DNA of 64,000 nt from an uncultured Verrucomicrobia subdivision 3 bacterium (GTDB lineage: Bacteria; Verrucomicrobiota; Verrucomicrobiia; Limisphaerales; UBA11358). Made by a program: the position numbers and the translations under genes. The stretch lies in assembly GCA_903878805.1 (NCBI GenBank), contig CAIRJF010000028.1, positions 1 to 64,000 of the forward strand, written 5' to 3'. This document shows, piece by piece, positions 34,370-42,756 of the stretch. Under the pieces are notes generated by a model. That model saw nothing but the letters and a program-made list of their open reading frames with translations, made no database searches and was not told where the DNA came from. Each line of letters starts with the position of its first letter. The stretch's first letter is position 1.

Positions 34370-35587
34370 TCAGCGTAGGACGGAGAAAATTTCTTTGATC
34401 TGCGGGAAGGTGTTCGCGAAGAAAATCAAACTCGCACCGCAGTAGCAAAATGTCAGCACCACAGCGATGGCACGAATCCATTGATTGTCGTTGTAGGCTT
34501 TGAATCGTTCGCGGCCCAATTTCTTTTTGAGGAAGATGGTGTAGTAATGATTCGCCACCACGCCGAGCGCGTGCACCGCGCCATAAGCGGCAAAGTTCCA
34601 GCCGCAGCCGTGCCAGATGCCGACGAGCAAAAACACAATCGTGATGGTTAGCGCGATGGCGTGGTCGGCCAGTTGGATGCCCATTTTGGTGACGAGGAAT
34701 TTTGACAGCGGCGAGAACACGACATCGCGCATCCACACGGACAGCGTGATGTGCCAGCGGTTCCAGAAATCCTTCACGTTGCGCGCGGCGAAGGGATTGT
34801 CGAAATTTTCCGGAACGGGAATGCCGATGAGTGCCGCCGCGCCGATGGCCATGTCGCAGAAGCCGGAGAAGTTCAGGTAGAGATACAGATAATAAAACAG
34901 CATCGCCACCGGCAAATCCATCCAGTGATGCGGATGGTCGTCGAGCAGCAGGCCGGAATAGGTGAGCTGGTTGCAGAGACCGGCGAGGAACAGGTATTTG
35001 ACCGCGCCCACGAGGATGCGCAGCGCGGCGCGACCGACGGGAACTACGTAGCGTTCCGTAAAGCCGCGCCGGAAATTGGCGTAGGTGTTGATCGGGCCGA
35101 CGGGCATGGTGGGCAGGAAAAAGGCGAAGTTGACGTATTCGAGGAAGTTCGGTTTTGGCACCGCGCCGTTGCGGATTTCCAAAACCAGTCGGCTGCACCG
35201 GAAGGCGAGATACGAAATGCCGATCATCTGCGGCACGCCGCGCCACGACTTGCCGAGCGCGTGGCCGAGCGCCACATACCATTCGCCCGGCACATAGCGC
35301 ACGATAATCAACGCCGCGATGGGTGCAAAAAAGGCGAGCCACGGCCAGCGGCCGCGTTTATTCGCGAACAAAAGCAGGACGAAATAAAGCGCAACGATGA
35401 GCGCCAGATAAATGACGAAGCGCAAGACGTAATGCTCCTTGCCACCATAAAAGAGGAACGCAAAAACGCTCGCAACATTCAGCCCGGCCAGCGTTGCTTC
35501 GCGGACATGTCCGCCGAGCTGCCGCATGGCGACGCGTCCGGCAAAAACATAAGCCAGCAGCCCGCCAATCAAATAAATCCTGTCCAT
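34370..35587 (-). CDS. MBOAT family O-acyltransferase (AlgI/DltB-like)
   Basis: A 405-residue membrane-bound O-acyltransferase with about ten helices. Characteristic blocks: YLAFRCSRLVLEIRNG, FFLPTMPVGPINTYANF, YLYLNFSGFCDMAIGAAALIGIPVPENFDNPF, FWNRWHITLSVWMRDVVFSPL (first conserved His) and GIWHGCGWNFAAYG (catalytic His). Such proteins acylate extracellular polymers such as alginate or teichoic acids, taking acyl groups across the membrane with partner proteins. It is preceded, three bases upstream, by a 40-residue single-helix protein. Confidence 0.92.
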   Translation of the reverse strand: MDRIYLIGGLLAYVFAGRVAMRQLGGHVREATLAGLNVASVFAFLFYGGKEHYVLRFVIYLALIVALYFVLLLFANKRGRWPWLAFFAPIAALIIVRYVPGEWYVALGHALGKSWRGVPQMIGISYLAFRCSRLVLEIRNGAVPKPNFLEYVNFAFFLPTMPVGPINTYANFRRGFTERYVVPVGRAALRILVGAVKYLFLAGLCNQLTYSGLLLDDHPHHWMDLPVAMLFYYLYLYLNFSGFCDMAIGAAALIGIPVPENFDNPFAARNVKDFWNRWHITLSVWMRDVVFSPLSKFLVTKMGIQLADHAIALTITIVFLLVGIWHGCGWNFAAYGAVHALGVVANHYYTIFLKKKLGRERFKAYNDNQWIRAIAVVLTFCYCGASLIFFANTFPQIKEIFSVLR

Positions 35588-35590
35588 GCG

Positions 35591-35713
35591 TCAGAACCCC
35601 TGATACACCACGCGGGCATTGAGCAAGTTGGCGGGCGCATTCAGCACCAGCCACACGGCGGCGAGCGACAGCACGACGACCAGCGTGTAGATGAGCCTTT
35701 CAATGACTTTCAT
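35591..35713 (-). CDS. 40-residue single-pass membrane protein upstream of MBOAT
   Basis: An ATG at 35713 opens MKVIERLIYTLVVVLSLAAV, continuing WLVLNAPANLLNARVVYQGF and a TGA at 35593-35591. It is a single transmembrane helix with a short tail ending in VVYQGF. Only three bases separate its stop from the MBOAT start, so the two are clearly co-transcribed. Small single-helix proteins accompany some MBOAT systems (for example DltX beside DltB), which supports a partner role. The sequence has no cytoplasmic domain. Existence is well supported by start, stop, topology and tight spacing; function is inferred. Confidence 0.7.
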   Translation of the reverse strand: MKVIERLIYTLVVVLSLAAVWLVLNAPANLLNARVVYQGF

Positions 35714-35859
35714 AAAAGCGAATCAGCCGCGCGCGAAGGCCGCCGCCATCCGGGTTGAAGCAAAAGCCGGTCGCATGATTGACGCCAACCGATAGCAAGC
35801 CTGCCGCGCGTAGGCAAATTCAAAATCAAGCGGGTGCGAAATCTCTGTTCTCGGCATTT

Positions 35860-35894
35860 TTATCTGTGTCCATCGGTGTGCATCTGTGGTTTAA
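35860..35894. repeat. CACAGAT/CACGGAT-family repeat, copy 3 (single arm)
   Basis: TTATCTGTGTCCATCGGTGT followed by GCATCTGTGGTTTAA, a single arm of the repeat seen as complete palindromes at 15076-15136 and 34224-34362. It lies between the divergent 40-residue protein gene and the beta-CASP gene and spuriously extends the latter's open frame. Confidence 0.65.
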
Positions 35895-35901
35895 TCCATC
35901 G

Positions 35902-37278
35902 GTGAACATTACAAATTTGAATCCCGACTCAGACATCGGCTCAAGTGCGTGGATGGTCGAGTTGGACGAACATCGCATTTTGCTCGACGCGGGGATGCAC
36001 CCGAAACGCGAGGGTCTCGACGCGGTTCCGCGTTACGGCAAGTCCGGCACGCATGACGTGGATGCGATCGCGATTTCGCATTGCCATCACGATCACGTCG
36101 GTTCGCTGCCGCTGGCGTGCCGGCAATTTCCCAAGGCGCACGTTTTGATGACGGAGTTGAGCTATCTGCTCATCGAACGCGTATTGCACAATTCCGTCAA
36201 CGTGATGACGCGTCAGCGCGACGAGCTGGGCATCCGCGAATACCCGCTCTACACGCACGACGAACTGGACGACATCGCGGCGCATTTCCAGGGCTTCAAA
36301 TATAATCGCGAAGTGGAATGGTCGGCGTATCACAAGGCGCGCGCGGGGATGCCGTCGCCGACGCTGGAATTTTTTGACGCCGGCCACACGCTCGGTTCGG
36401 CGGGAATTTTATTGCGCGGAAAAAAGGAAACTTTGTTTTACACGGGCGACGTGTGTTTCCACGACCAGACGATTTTGAAAAGCGCGCGGTTCGAGGACGT
36501 GAAGGCGGATGTTTTAATTATGGAAACGACGCGTGGCAATCGCGAGGTGCCAAAAGAATTCACGCGGGAAAAAGAAATCGAGCGGCTGGTGGCGGCGATT
36601 CACGCGGCGGAAAAAAAGAAGGGTGCGATCATGATTCCGTCGTTCGCGCTCGGGCGCACGCAGGAAATGCTGGCGCTGCTGGCGCTGCTGATGCGCGAGG
36701 GCAAATTGAAGAAGCAGCCCATTTATATTGGCGGGCTGGGGCGCGTGTTCACGGAGATTTACGACATTGAGGCCGCACGCACGCACCGGCAACACACGAA
36801 TTTGCATTTGAACGACGCGCTGCAATTGATTGTTTTGGAAAAAGGTCAGGCGGACAGCATGAAGTTGAGCGGCGGGAAAATTTTCGTCATCACGGCGGGC
36901 ATGATGAGCGAGAACACGGCGGCGCACACGCTCGCAACGCGGATGGTCGGTGACGAGAAGCAGAGTATTTTCTTTGTCGGTTACGCGGATCCAGATTCAC
37001 CGGCAGGACATTTGAAGGCGGCGAAACTGGGCGAGACGTTTGTGTTCAGTCCGAGCGCGGGTCAGTTGACGAAGCGTTGCGACGTGCAGGATTTTGATCT
37101 GACGGCGCACGCGAATCGCGGCGACTTGCTGGAGTTCGTCGGCCAAGTTTCGCCGCGCGCGATTCTGCTCGGTCACGGCGATGACGCGGCGCGGAAATGG
37201 TTCGAGGAACAAATCAATTTGCGCTGGCCGAAGATCAAAGTTTATCAACCGCAACCGGCGAAGATGGTTTCGGTATAG
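35902..37278 (+). CDS. MBL-fold / beta-CASP nuclease-like protein
   Basis: About 458 residues from a GTG at 35902 (VNITNLNPDSDIGSSAWMV); the frame upstream is repeat-derived. Metal motif ISHCHHDHVGSLP, then GHTLGSAGILL (His), FYTGDVCF (Asp), the beta-CASP segment IPSFALGRTQEMLALL and late FDLTAHANRGDLLEFV and LLGHGDD. Distinct from the protein at 432-1820 in having no HGHLDH and a different N-terminus. Probably a metal-dependent nuclease of the CPSF-73/YSH1-related group. It converges on the PilC-like gene, with a bidirectional terminator between. Confidence 0.87.
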   Translation: MNITNLNPDSDIGSSAWMVELDEHRILLDAGMHPKREGLDAVPRYGKSGTHDVDAIAISHCHHDHVGSLPLACRQFPKAHVLMTELSYLLIERVLHNSVNVMTRQRDELGIREYPLYTHDELDDIAAHFQGFKYNREVEWSAYHKARAGMPSPTLEFFDAGHTLGSAGILLRGKKETLFYTGDVCFHDQTILKSARFEDVKADVLIMETTRGNREVPKEFTREKEIERLVAAIHAAEKKKGAIMIPSFALGRTQEMLALLALLMREGKLKKQPIYIGGLGRVFTEIYDIEAARTHRQHTNLHLNDALQLIVLEKGQADSMKLSGGKIFVITAGMMSENTAAHTLATRMVGDEKQSIFFVGYADPDSPAGHLKAAKLGETFVFSPSAGQLTKRCDVQDFDLTAHANRGDLLEFVGQVSPRAILLGHGDDAARKWFEEQINLRWPKIKVYQPQPAKMVSV

Positions 37279-37301
37279 TTATAAATTTATTTTTGCAAAG
37301 C

Positions 37302-37339
37302 AAAACCGCCGGACGAAAATTTTTTCGTCCGGCGGTTTT
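37302..37339. terminator. Bidirectional intrinsic terminator
   Basis: A perfect 18-bp stem, arms 37302-37319 and 37322-37339 with a 2-base centre, rich in GC in the middle (ACCGCCGGACG) and flanked by A-runs and T-runs, so it can stop transcription of both converging genes. Confidence 0.92.
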
Positions 37340-37355
37340 TTGTTTTTTAGATTTT

Positions 37356-38432
37356 TCAGTGGCCGCTGACGATGTTCGCCAGGTTGAAAATGGGCAGGAA
37401 CATACAGATGACCATGCCGCCGATGACGACGCCGAGGAAGACGATGAGGAGCGGCTCGATGAGCGACATGAGCCCGGAGAGGATGCCTTCGATTTCTTCG
37501 TCAAGGAAGTCGGCGACACGTTCAAGCATATTGTCAATGTTGCCAGTCTGTTCCCCGGCGCTCAGCATGCGGATGATCATGCTGGGGAAAACGGGATGCT
37601 TGGCCAGCGCGGCGGAAATGCCTTCGCCGCGTTCGATGTCGGTGGCGGAACTCTTGATGGCTTTTTCCATGACGGTGTTGCCGACGGTCTGGGAGACGAT
37701 TTGCAGGACTTCAAGGATCGGCACGCCGCTGCGGACGAGTGAGGCCAGCGTGCGGGTGAAGCGGGCGAGGCAAATTTTATGCGCGATGGGGCCGAAGACA
37801 GGCAGCTTGATGCGGAGCTTGTCCCAGAAGTCGCGGCCTTGCGGGGTTTTGAGAAAATAAAACCAGCCCCATACGGCGGCCCCAACCAGCACCAGCAGAT
37901 AAATCAGGTAATGTTGGACAATCTCACTTATGTCAATGAGGATTTGCGTGGGCGCGGGCAGCTTGGCGCCGAAGCCGGAATAAACCTCCTTGAACGTGGG
38001 AATGACCCGCACGAGCAGAAAGATGGTGATGCCAATGGCCACGATGGTGACAACTGTGGGATACATCAGCGCGGTTTTTACTTTTTTGCGGAGGCGCTCG
38101 GTGTTTTCCAAGTAAGTGGCGAGGCGGCCCAAAATTTCCGCCAACAAACCGCCTTTTTCACCGGCGGAAACCATGGAGACATAAAGTTTGTTGAAGGCCT
38201 TTGGGTGGCGGATCAGCGCTTCGGAAAAACTTTCGCCACTCTCCACGCGCGTGCAGACATCGCGGATGGTGTCGCGCATGACTTTGTTCGGCGTTTGGTC
38301 GGCGAGCGCCTGCAGTGCTTGAACGATGGCGATACCGGCGTCAATCATCGTGGCAAGCTGGCGCGTGAAGACGACTAGGTCAGCCAGCGAAACTTTGCCG
38401 ACGCGGCAGATAGTCAGCACAATTTGTTCCAA
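37356..38432 (-). CDS. PilC/GspF-like type II secretion system F protein, short N-terminus
   Basis: A 358-residue inner-membrane platform protein of type IV pilus / type II secretion. Two T2SF repeats: VSLADLVVFTRQLATMIDAGIAIVQALQALADQ to the helices near residue 130-150, and LARFTRTLASLVRSGVPILEVLQIVSQTVGN to the C-terminal helices LIEPLLIVFLGVVIGGMVICMFLPIFNLANIV. Glu in MVSAGEKGGLLAEIL and MLSAGEQTGNID are typical. PilC usually has about 60 more N-terminal residues before the first repeat; here the frame closes after a few codons upstream and only TTG (38432) or GTG starts are available. No pilB or pilT gene is adjacent. Confidence 0.9.
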   Translation of the reverse strand: MEQIVLTICRVGKVSLADLVVFTRQLATMIDAGIAIVQALQALADQTPNKVMRDTIRDVCTRVESGESFSEALIRHPKAFNKLYVSMVSAGEKGGLLAEILGRLATYLENTERLRKKVKTALMYPTVVTIVAIGITIFLLVRVIPTFKEVYSGFGAKLPAPTQILIDISEIVQHYLIYLLVLVGAAVWGWFYFLKTPQGRDFWDKLRIKLPVFGPIAHKICLARFTRTLASLVRSGVPILEVLQIVSQTVGNTVMEKAIKSSATDIERGEGISAALAKHPVFPSMIIRMLSAGEQTGNIDNMLERVADFLDEEIEGILSGLMSLIEPLLIVFLGVVIGGMVICMFLPIFNLANIVSGH

Positions 38433-38730
38433 TAAAAAATTCAGCGCAGTTTCAGCGCATTGTAAAACGATGCAAATTCAGTTCTTCACCGCGGGAAACG
38501 CGGATTTTTGCTTAATTAAAATGACGATTAACTTAGTTAAAAAATGCCTTATTTACTTAAAGTGCTGCAAATCAAATTTTTGCGTGAAGCAATTTAACAA
38601 AAAAAATTGTTGTCAAAGGCCGTGATTTTCCCTAATTTTGAAATCAAACGCACCTTCAAGGTGCTGGGGCAAACTGTTTTTGCCCCGCGCAAACAGTAAA
38701 CAAACAAACCAAACAACATCGGAGGAACAG
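38433..38730 (+). promoter_or_regulatory. AT-rich promoter region and structured leader of the porin gene
   Basis: About 300 bases between divergent genes. 38500-38640 is markedly AT-rich. Then two tandem hairpins: 38650-38664 (GCACCT-TCA-AGGTGC) and 38666-38686 (8-bp stem GGGGCAAA/TTTGCCCC, 5-base loop), followed by about 35 bases of unstructured A/C-rich sequence and the Shine-Dalgarno GGAGGA seven or so bases before the ATG at 38731. Such a 5' structure can protect abundant outer-membrane protein mRNAs; that role is inferred. Confidence 0.55.
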
Positions 38731-40014
38731 ATGAAGTTTAATAAATGGACATTGGGTCTCGCCGCCGTCGGAGCCGTCAGCATGGCTTCCGCCGTTCGCG
38801 CAGACGACGCACCGAAACCGAGCGCCCTCAACACGGCTCTCTCAAACACCACCATCAGCGGCTATGTCAGTGCATCGGCCAACTGGACGGCCAGCCCTGA
38901 CAATGTTAGCTCTCCCGGCACCGCAATCCCGTTGCAGGCCGGCAAACAAAACGGCTTCAACCTTGATGTCGTGAAGCTCACGATTGCGAAGCCGGAAGAC
39001 ACCACTCCGTGGGCCTCTGGATATCATGTGGACCTGCTCTTCGGTCCGGATGCTGCTGGCTACAATAATTCCGTCTCCAGCAACACTGGCTACCGGAATT
39101 CCCAAGGCGAAGTAGCCATCCAGCAGGCTTTCATCACCTTGCGCACGCCCGTGGGCAATGGCATTGACTGGAAAGTTGGCGTGTTTAACACCGTCATCGG
39201 CTATGAATCTTTCGATGCCGGCAGCAATCCGAACTACACCCGTTCATGGGGCTGGGCGGTTGAGCCGACCGAGCACACTGGTGTCTTGGCCTCCTACACG
39301 GTCAGTGACGAATTATCCTTCAATGCCGGCGTAGCGAATACGCTTTCTTCTGGCATCAACACTCGCAATGGCTACAAAGACCAAGGCGAAGTGAACAATG
39401 GCGCGTGGAATAAGACCGTCATGGGTTCTGGCACCTTCTCGGCTCCGAGCAGTTGGGGTTGGGCCTCTGGCTCTGCGTTCTACGTCGGCATGGTCTATGG
39501 TTGGGCCGCTGGCACCCAAAGCGGTAATCAGCAGAACGTTCAGCAGAGCTATCCTGCTGGTGGCGACCAGGGCGGCAATCAGCAGAACTATTATGCTGGT
39601 GCAACGCTTAACAGCCCTTGGAAAAACGTCACCTTCGGTGCCGCCTTCGATTACGTTCAAAACTTGGGTGGAACCGCGACCTTTGGCCTGCATGCGGATG
39701 ATTACATCTTTGGCCTGTATAACACCATCAAAGCTACGGACAAGTTGAGCTTCAACACCCGTGGTGAATACTGGGAAGTTAATGCCAAAGGCGGTCCGAA
39801 TGGCAGCTCACTCGGTAGTGACACGGGCATTTCGCTCACCGAAACGGTTGAATACGACCTCTGGGCGAATGTCGTCAGCCGCTTGGAGTTCCGTTATGAC
39901 AAGGTCATTGAAAGCGATTACGCCAACGTCATCGGCTATGTTTTGCCGACCGGCGCGTTTGTTGATAACGCGAGTTCCTACGGCGTTTACGCCAACATCA
40001 TCTACAAGTTCTAA
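38731..40014 (+). CDS. Outer-membrane beta-barrel porin (OmpL-like, BBP2-type)
   Basis: A 427-residue outer-membrane protein. Signal peptide MKFNKWTLGLAAVGAVSMASAVRA, probably cleaved before DDAPKP. The mature part has amphipathic beta-strands from ISGYVSASANW onward, with recognisable family spots: NGFNLDVVKLTIAKPED, VDLLFGPDA, EVAIQQAFITLRTPVGNGIDWKVGVFNTVIGYES and a C-terminal YGVYANIIYKF ending in Phe, as needed for BAM assembly. A GNQQN motif occurs twice around residues 268-290. Strong SD, structured leader and strong terminator suggest high expression. Putative role: diffusion pore; specificity unknown. Confidence 0.9.
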   Translation: MKFNKWTLGLAAVGAVSMASAVRADDAPKPSALNTALSNTTISGYVSASANWTASPDNVSSPGTAIPLQAGKQNGFNLDVVKLTIAKPEDTTPWASGYHVDLLFGPDAAGYNNSVSSNTGYRNSQGEVAIQQAFITLRTPVGNGIDWKVGVFNTVIGYESFDAGSNPNYTRSWGWAVEPTEHTGVLASYTVSDELSFNAGVANTLSSGINTRNGYKDQGEVNNGAWNKTVMGSGTFSAPSSWGWASGSAFYVGMVYGWAAGTQSGNQQNVQQSYPAGGDQGGNQQNYYAGATLNSPWKNVTFGAAFDYVQNLGGTATFGLHADDYIFGLYNTIKATDKLSFNTRGEYWEVNAKGGPNGSSLGSDTGISLTETVEYDLWANVVSRLEFRYDKVIESDYANVIGYVLPTGAFVDNASSYGVYANIIYKF

Positions 40015-40032
40015 TTTAATTTAGAATCCTTG

Positions 40033-40063
40033 GCCCCTTTCGGTTCGCCGAAAGGGGCTTTTT
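40033..40063 (+). terminator. Intrinsic terminator after the porin gene
   Basis: A perfect 11-bp stem (40033-40043 with 40048-40058, GCCCCTTTCGG) capped by a TTCG tetraloop and followed by a T-run (40059-40063). Confidence 0.95.
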
Positions 40064-40100
40064 GTTTCCCCTTCCGGAAACTTCCGGCATAATTTCTTCC

Positions 40101-40988
40101 GTGAAATTCATTCGCGACATCTACGCCGACGGACACGCGACCGGCCGCCCCGTCATCTCCCTAGAATTTTTCCCGCCAAAAACTGACGAAGGTGACCGCG
40201 CGCTTTTTGAGAAGCACATTCCGGCGCTGCTGGCCACCCGCCCCGATTTTTGCTCCGTAACCTATGGTGCGGGCGGCAGCACGCGTGACAAGACGCTGAT
40301 GATTGTGGATCGCATTCAGCGCGAGCACGGTCTCACTGCGCTCGCACATCTTACCTGCGTCAATCACACCCGCGAGGAAGTCCGCGGGCTGCTGGAAAAA
40401 ATCCGTGCGCTTGACTGCAAAAATATTCTCGCCCTGCGCGGCGATCCGCCCGGCGGCGGCGAATTTCAATCCACGCCCGGCGGCTTTGAATTTTCCGCGC
40501 AGCTTGTAAAGTTCATCCGCGAACAGGGTGATTTTTCCATCGGCGTCGCCGGTTTCCCCGAAGGCCACATCGCCAATCAGAACGGCAAGCACGCCGACTG
40601 GCGGCACTTGAAGGAAAAGGTGGACGCGGGCGCGGATTTTGTCGTCACGCAATTGTTTTTTGACAACGCGGACTATTTTGAATTTCGCGATTACCTGACG
40701 CAGAAGCTCGGCGTGAACGTGCCGATTGTGCCGGGCATCATCGCCATCGTGAGCGCCACACAAATTGTAAAGTTCACGCAAATGTGCGGCGCGAAAATTC
40801 CGGCTGCGCTGCGTGCGAAACTGGATGCGATCGGAACCGATGATGAAGCGGCGTTGAAATTTGGCATCGAATACGCCACGCGCCAGTGCGAGGAACTGCT
40901 GCGCGCCGGCGCGCCCGGCCTGCATTTTTACACGCTCAACAAGGCGCAATCCACGGTGCAGGTCGTGAAAAACCTTGGGCTGGCTTGA
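40101..40988 (+). CDS. metF: 5,10-methylenetetrahydrofolate reductase
   Basis: A 295-residue FAD enzyme that reduces methylene-THF to methyl-THF for methionine synthesis. GTG at 40101 begins VKFIRDIYADGHATGRPVIS; motifs SLEFFPPKTDEGD (catalytic Glu), CSVTYGAGGSTRDKTL, AHLTCVNHTREEV, ILALRGDPP (FAD and folate binding), GVAGFPEGH and QLFFDNADYFEF follow. Standard length. It starts 40 bases after the porin terminator hairpin, so it has its own promoter or relies on read-through. Confidence 0.96.
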   Translation: MKFIRDIYADGHATGRPVISLEFFPPKTDEGDRALFEKHIPALLATRPDFCSVTYGAGGSTRDKTLMIVDRIQREHGLTALAHLTCVNHTREEVRGLLEKIRALDCKNILALRGDPPGGGEFQSTPGGFEFSAQLVKFIREQGDFSIGVAGFPEGHIANQNGKHADWRHLKEKVDAGADFVVTQLFFDNADYFEFRDYLTQKLGVNVPIVPGIIAIVSATQIVKFTQMCGAKIPAALRAKLDAIGTDDEAALKFGIEYATRQCEELLRAGAPGLHFYTLNKAQSTVQVVKNLGLA

Positions 40989-41028
40989 AGAAAATCGGCT
41001 TTAGCCTGTTGTGAATAACCTGATTATC

Positions 41029-41982
41029 TCACAAACCAAACTGGTTCGCCATGATGCCGATGACGCTCAAGGGTCCGGTGTCTTCCAGTCCATCCGCCGC
41101 CTTGTCGAGCTTTTGCAACGAGAGCTTGGCGTTCTTCAGGAAATCCTGATCATTCACCAGCTTGCCGACCGAGCCTTGCCCTGAATTCAGTTTGATTAGG
41201 ATGGATTCCAAATTGGTCATCGAGGCGGTCGTCGAGCGGTAAAGCGTCTCGTCCGTGAGTAATTTACCAATGGTGCCTTGTCCGGAGCTGATGTTGTTGA
41301 CCGCCGTATGCACCGAGATGGCCGTGTCTTGCAGATTGCTCACCGTGGACAGCGCCGTGTTGTAGAGCGCATCCTCATAAATCAATTTTCCAACCGTGCC
41401 TTGCCCGGCGGCAATCTGGCTGGTGACATTTTTTACGTTCGCAATCGTCGCGGTAATCGGTCCGCTGTTTTGCTTGATGAAATCGGTGAGTGGTCCGAGC
41501 AAGTTATCAATCTTGTCGCCCGTGAAACTTTTCGTCAGATTTTGAATGCCGGCGGCGGCGGCATCCAGCTTGGCCATGATGGCGCTCAAGTCCGGCTGTT
41601 CGCCGGATTCCAGCACCGCGCCGTCCTCGGCCTTGGGCGAACCCGGCGCGCCGAAGGAGATGTTGACGAAATTTTGCCCCATCAGGCCGGTGAACTTGAT
41701 GATGGCCTTGCTGTCGGTCTTCACGTTGGCGTCGAGCTTGAGCTTCATTGTGACGGCGACTTTTTCATCCATGATCTCAATTTTTTCCACGCGGCCGATT
41801 TCCACGCCGGCCATTTTAACACGGTCGCCCACTTTCAAATCCTGCACCGTGTCGAACTGCGCGCTGACGTGTTTGCCGCGGCTGAATATGTCGGCGCTGC
41901 CAAGCGTTTCGATGATGAGCCACGCGGCGAACACGGCGAGGATGACAAACAGGCCGAGCTTGGTTTCGAGTGAATTTTTCAT
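41029..41982 (-). CDS. MlaD-type MCE-domain lipid-binding protein
   Basis: A 317-residue periplasmic protein with one N-terminal anchor (GLFVILAVFAAWLIIETLG) and an MCE domain (KHVSAQFDTVQDLKVGDRVKMAGVEIGRVEKIEI), followed by a long helical region rich in repeated SxGQGTVGKL(I/L) segments (AAGQGTVGKLIYED, SSGQGTIGKLLTDE, NSGQGSVGKLVNDQ). MlaD hexamers carry phospholipids between inner-membrane ABC transporter and periplasmic carrier; the long tail may form a needle-like tube as in larger MCE proteins. Last gene of the mlaE-mlaF-mlaD run. Confidence 0.93.
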   Translation of the reverse strand: MKNSLETKLGLFVILAVFAAWLIIETLGSADIFSRGKHVSAQFDTVQDLKVGDRVKMAGVEIGRVEKIEIMDEKVAVTMKLKLDANVKTDSKAIIKFTGLMGQNFVNISFGAPGSPKAEDGAVLESGEQPDLSAIMAKLDAAAAGIQNLTKSFTGDKIDNLLGPLTDFIKQNSGPITATIANVKNVTSQIAAGQGTVGKLIYEDALYNTALSTVSNLQDTAISVHTAVNNISSGQGTIGKLLTDETLYRSTTASMTNLESILIKLNSGQGSVGKLVNDQDFLKNAKLSLQKLDKAADGLEDTGPLSVIGIMANQFGL

Positions 41983-41994
41983 AGGCGTAATCGT

Positions 41995-42756
41995 TTATTT
42001 TTCACGTTTGAAGTCTGCGTGCAAAAATTCCTTCACACGCGGGTCGTTGAAATTTTTCACCTCGTCCGGCGTGCCGACGGTGACAATCTGCCCGTCAATG
42101 ATGACCGCAATGCGGTCGGCCACGCCAAATGCCAGATCGCGGTCGTGCGAGACGACGAGCGACGTGACGTGGATGCGGCGGTTCAGGTCGAGAATCTCGT
42201 TGCCGATGACAACGGCCGAGAGCGGATCCAGCTCGCTCGTCGGCTCGTCGTAAAGGATGAGTTGCGGCTCGATTACGAGGGCACGGGCGATGGCCGCGCG
42301 TTTTTTCATGCCGCCGGAAAGTTCGCTCGGCATTTTGTCCACGGCGTCCTTGAGGCCGACGTCCGCAAGTTTTTCTTCGACGATTTTTTTTATTTCGTCG
42401 GGGGACTTGAGGTGATGTTCGGTCAGATACAAACCGACATTCTCACCAAGGGTCAGCGAGTTGAGCAGCGCGCCGGACTGGAACACCAGCGCCATGCGGT
42501 ATTTCGCGGCAATCTCCGGTGTGGTGAGGGGTTCGCCGTTGATGAGAATTTCGCCGGCGTCAGGTTCTTCCAAACCGATCAGGTGTTTGAGCAGAACGCT
42601 CTTGCCGCTGCCGCTCGGCCCCATGATGACAAAAATTTCGCCGGGCTTGACCTCGATGTCCAGACCCTTGAGCACTTCCTGCTCGCCAAAACTTTTGCGC
42701 AGGCCGCGCACGACGAGGCCGACGCCGGAATGGTTGTTGTTTTGGTCTTCGCTCAT
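41995..42756 (-). CDS. MlaF-type ABC transporter ATP-binding protein
   Basis: A 253-residue ATPase: Walker A GPSGSGKSVLLKH, Q-loop FQSGALLNSLTLGENV, signature LSGGMKKRAAIARAL, Walker B LILYDEPTSELDP and VVSHD. 'ALLNSLT' and 'GGMKKR' are typical of MlaF. It powers phospholipid transport through MlaE with MlaD. It overlaps the mlaE stop by four bases (ATGA) and precedes mlaD by 12 bases. Confidence 0.95.
   Translation of the reverse strand: MSEDQNNNHSGVGLVVRGLRKSFGEQEVLKGLDIEVKPGEIFVIMGPSGSGKSVLLKHLIGLEEPDAGEILINGEPLTTPEIAAKYRMALVFQSGALLNSLTLGENVGLYLTEHHLKSPDEIKKIVEEKLADVGLKDAVDKMPSELSGGMKKRAAIARALVIEPQLILYDEPTSELDPLSAVVIGNEILDLNRRIHVTSLVVSHDRDLAFGVADRIAVIIDGQIVTVGTPDEVKNFNDPRVKEFLHADFKREK

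Noticed and set aside
34290..35342. 350-codon minus-strand frame overlapping the MBOAT gene
   Set aside because: Low-complexity Arg-rich sequence out of frame with a clearly recognised MBOAT protein; it extends through the repeat at 34224-34362.
37302..37339. Palindrome between the beta-CASP and PilC-like genes as a dispersed repeat
   Set aside because: Flanking A and T runs and its place between convergent genes make it an ordinary bidirectional terminator.
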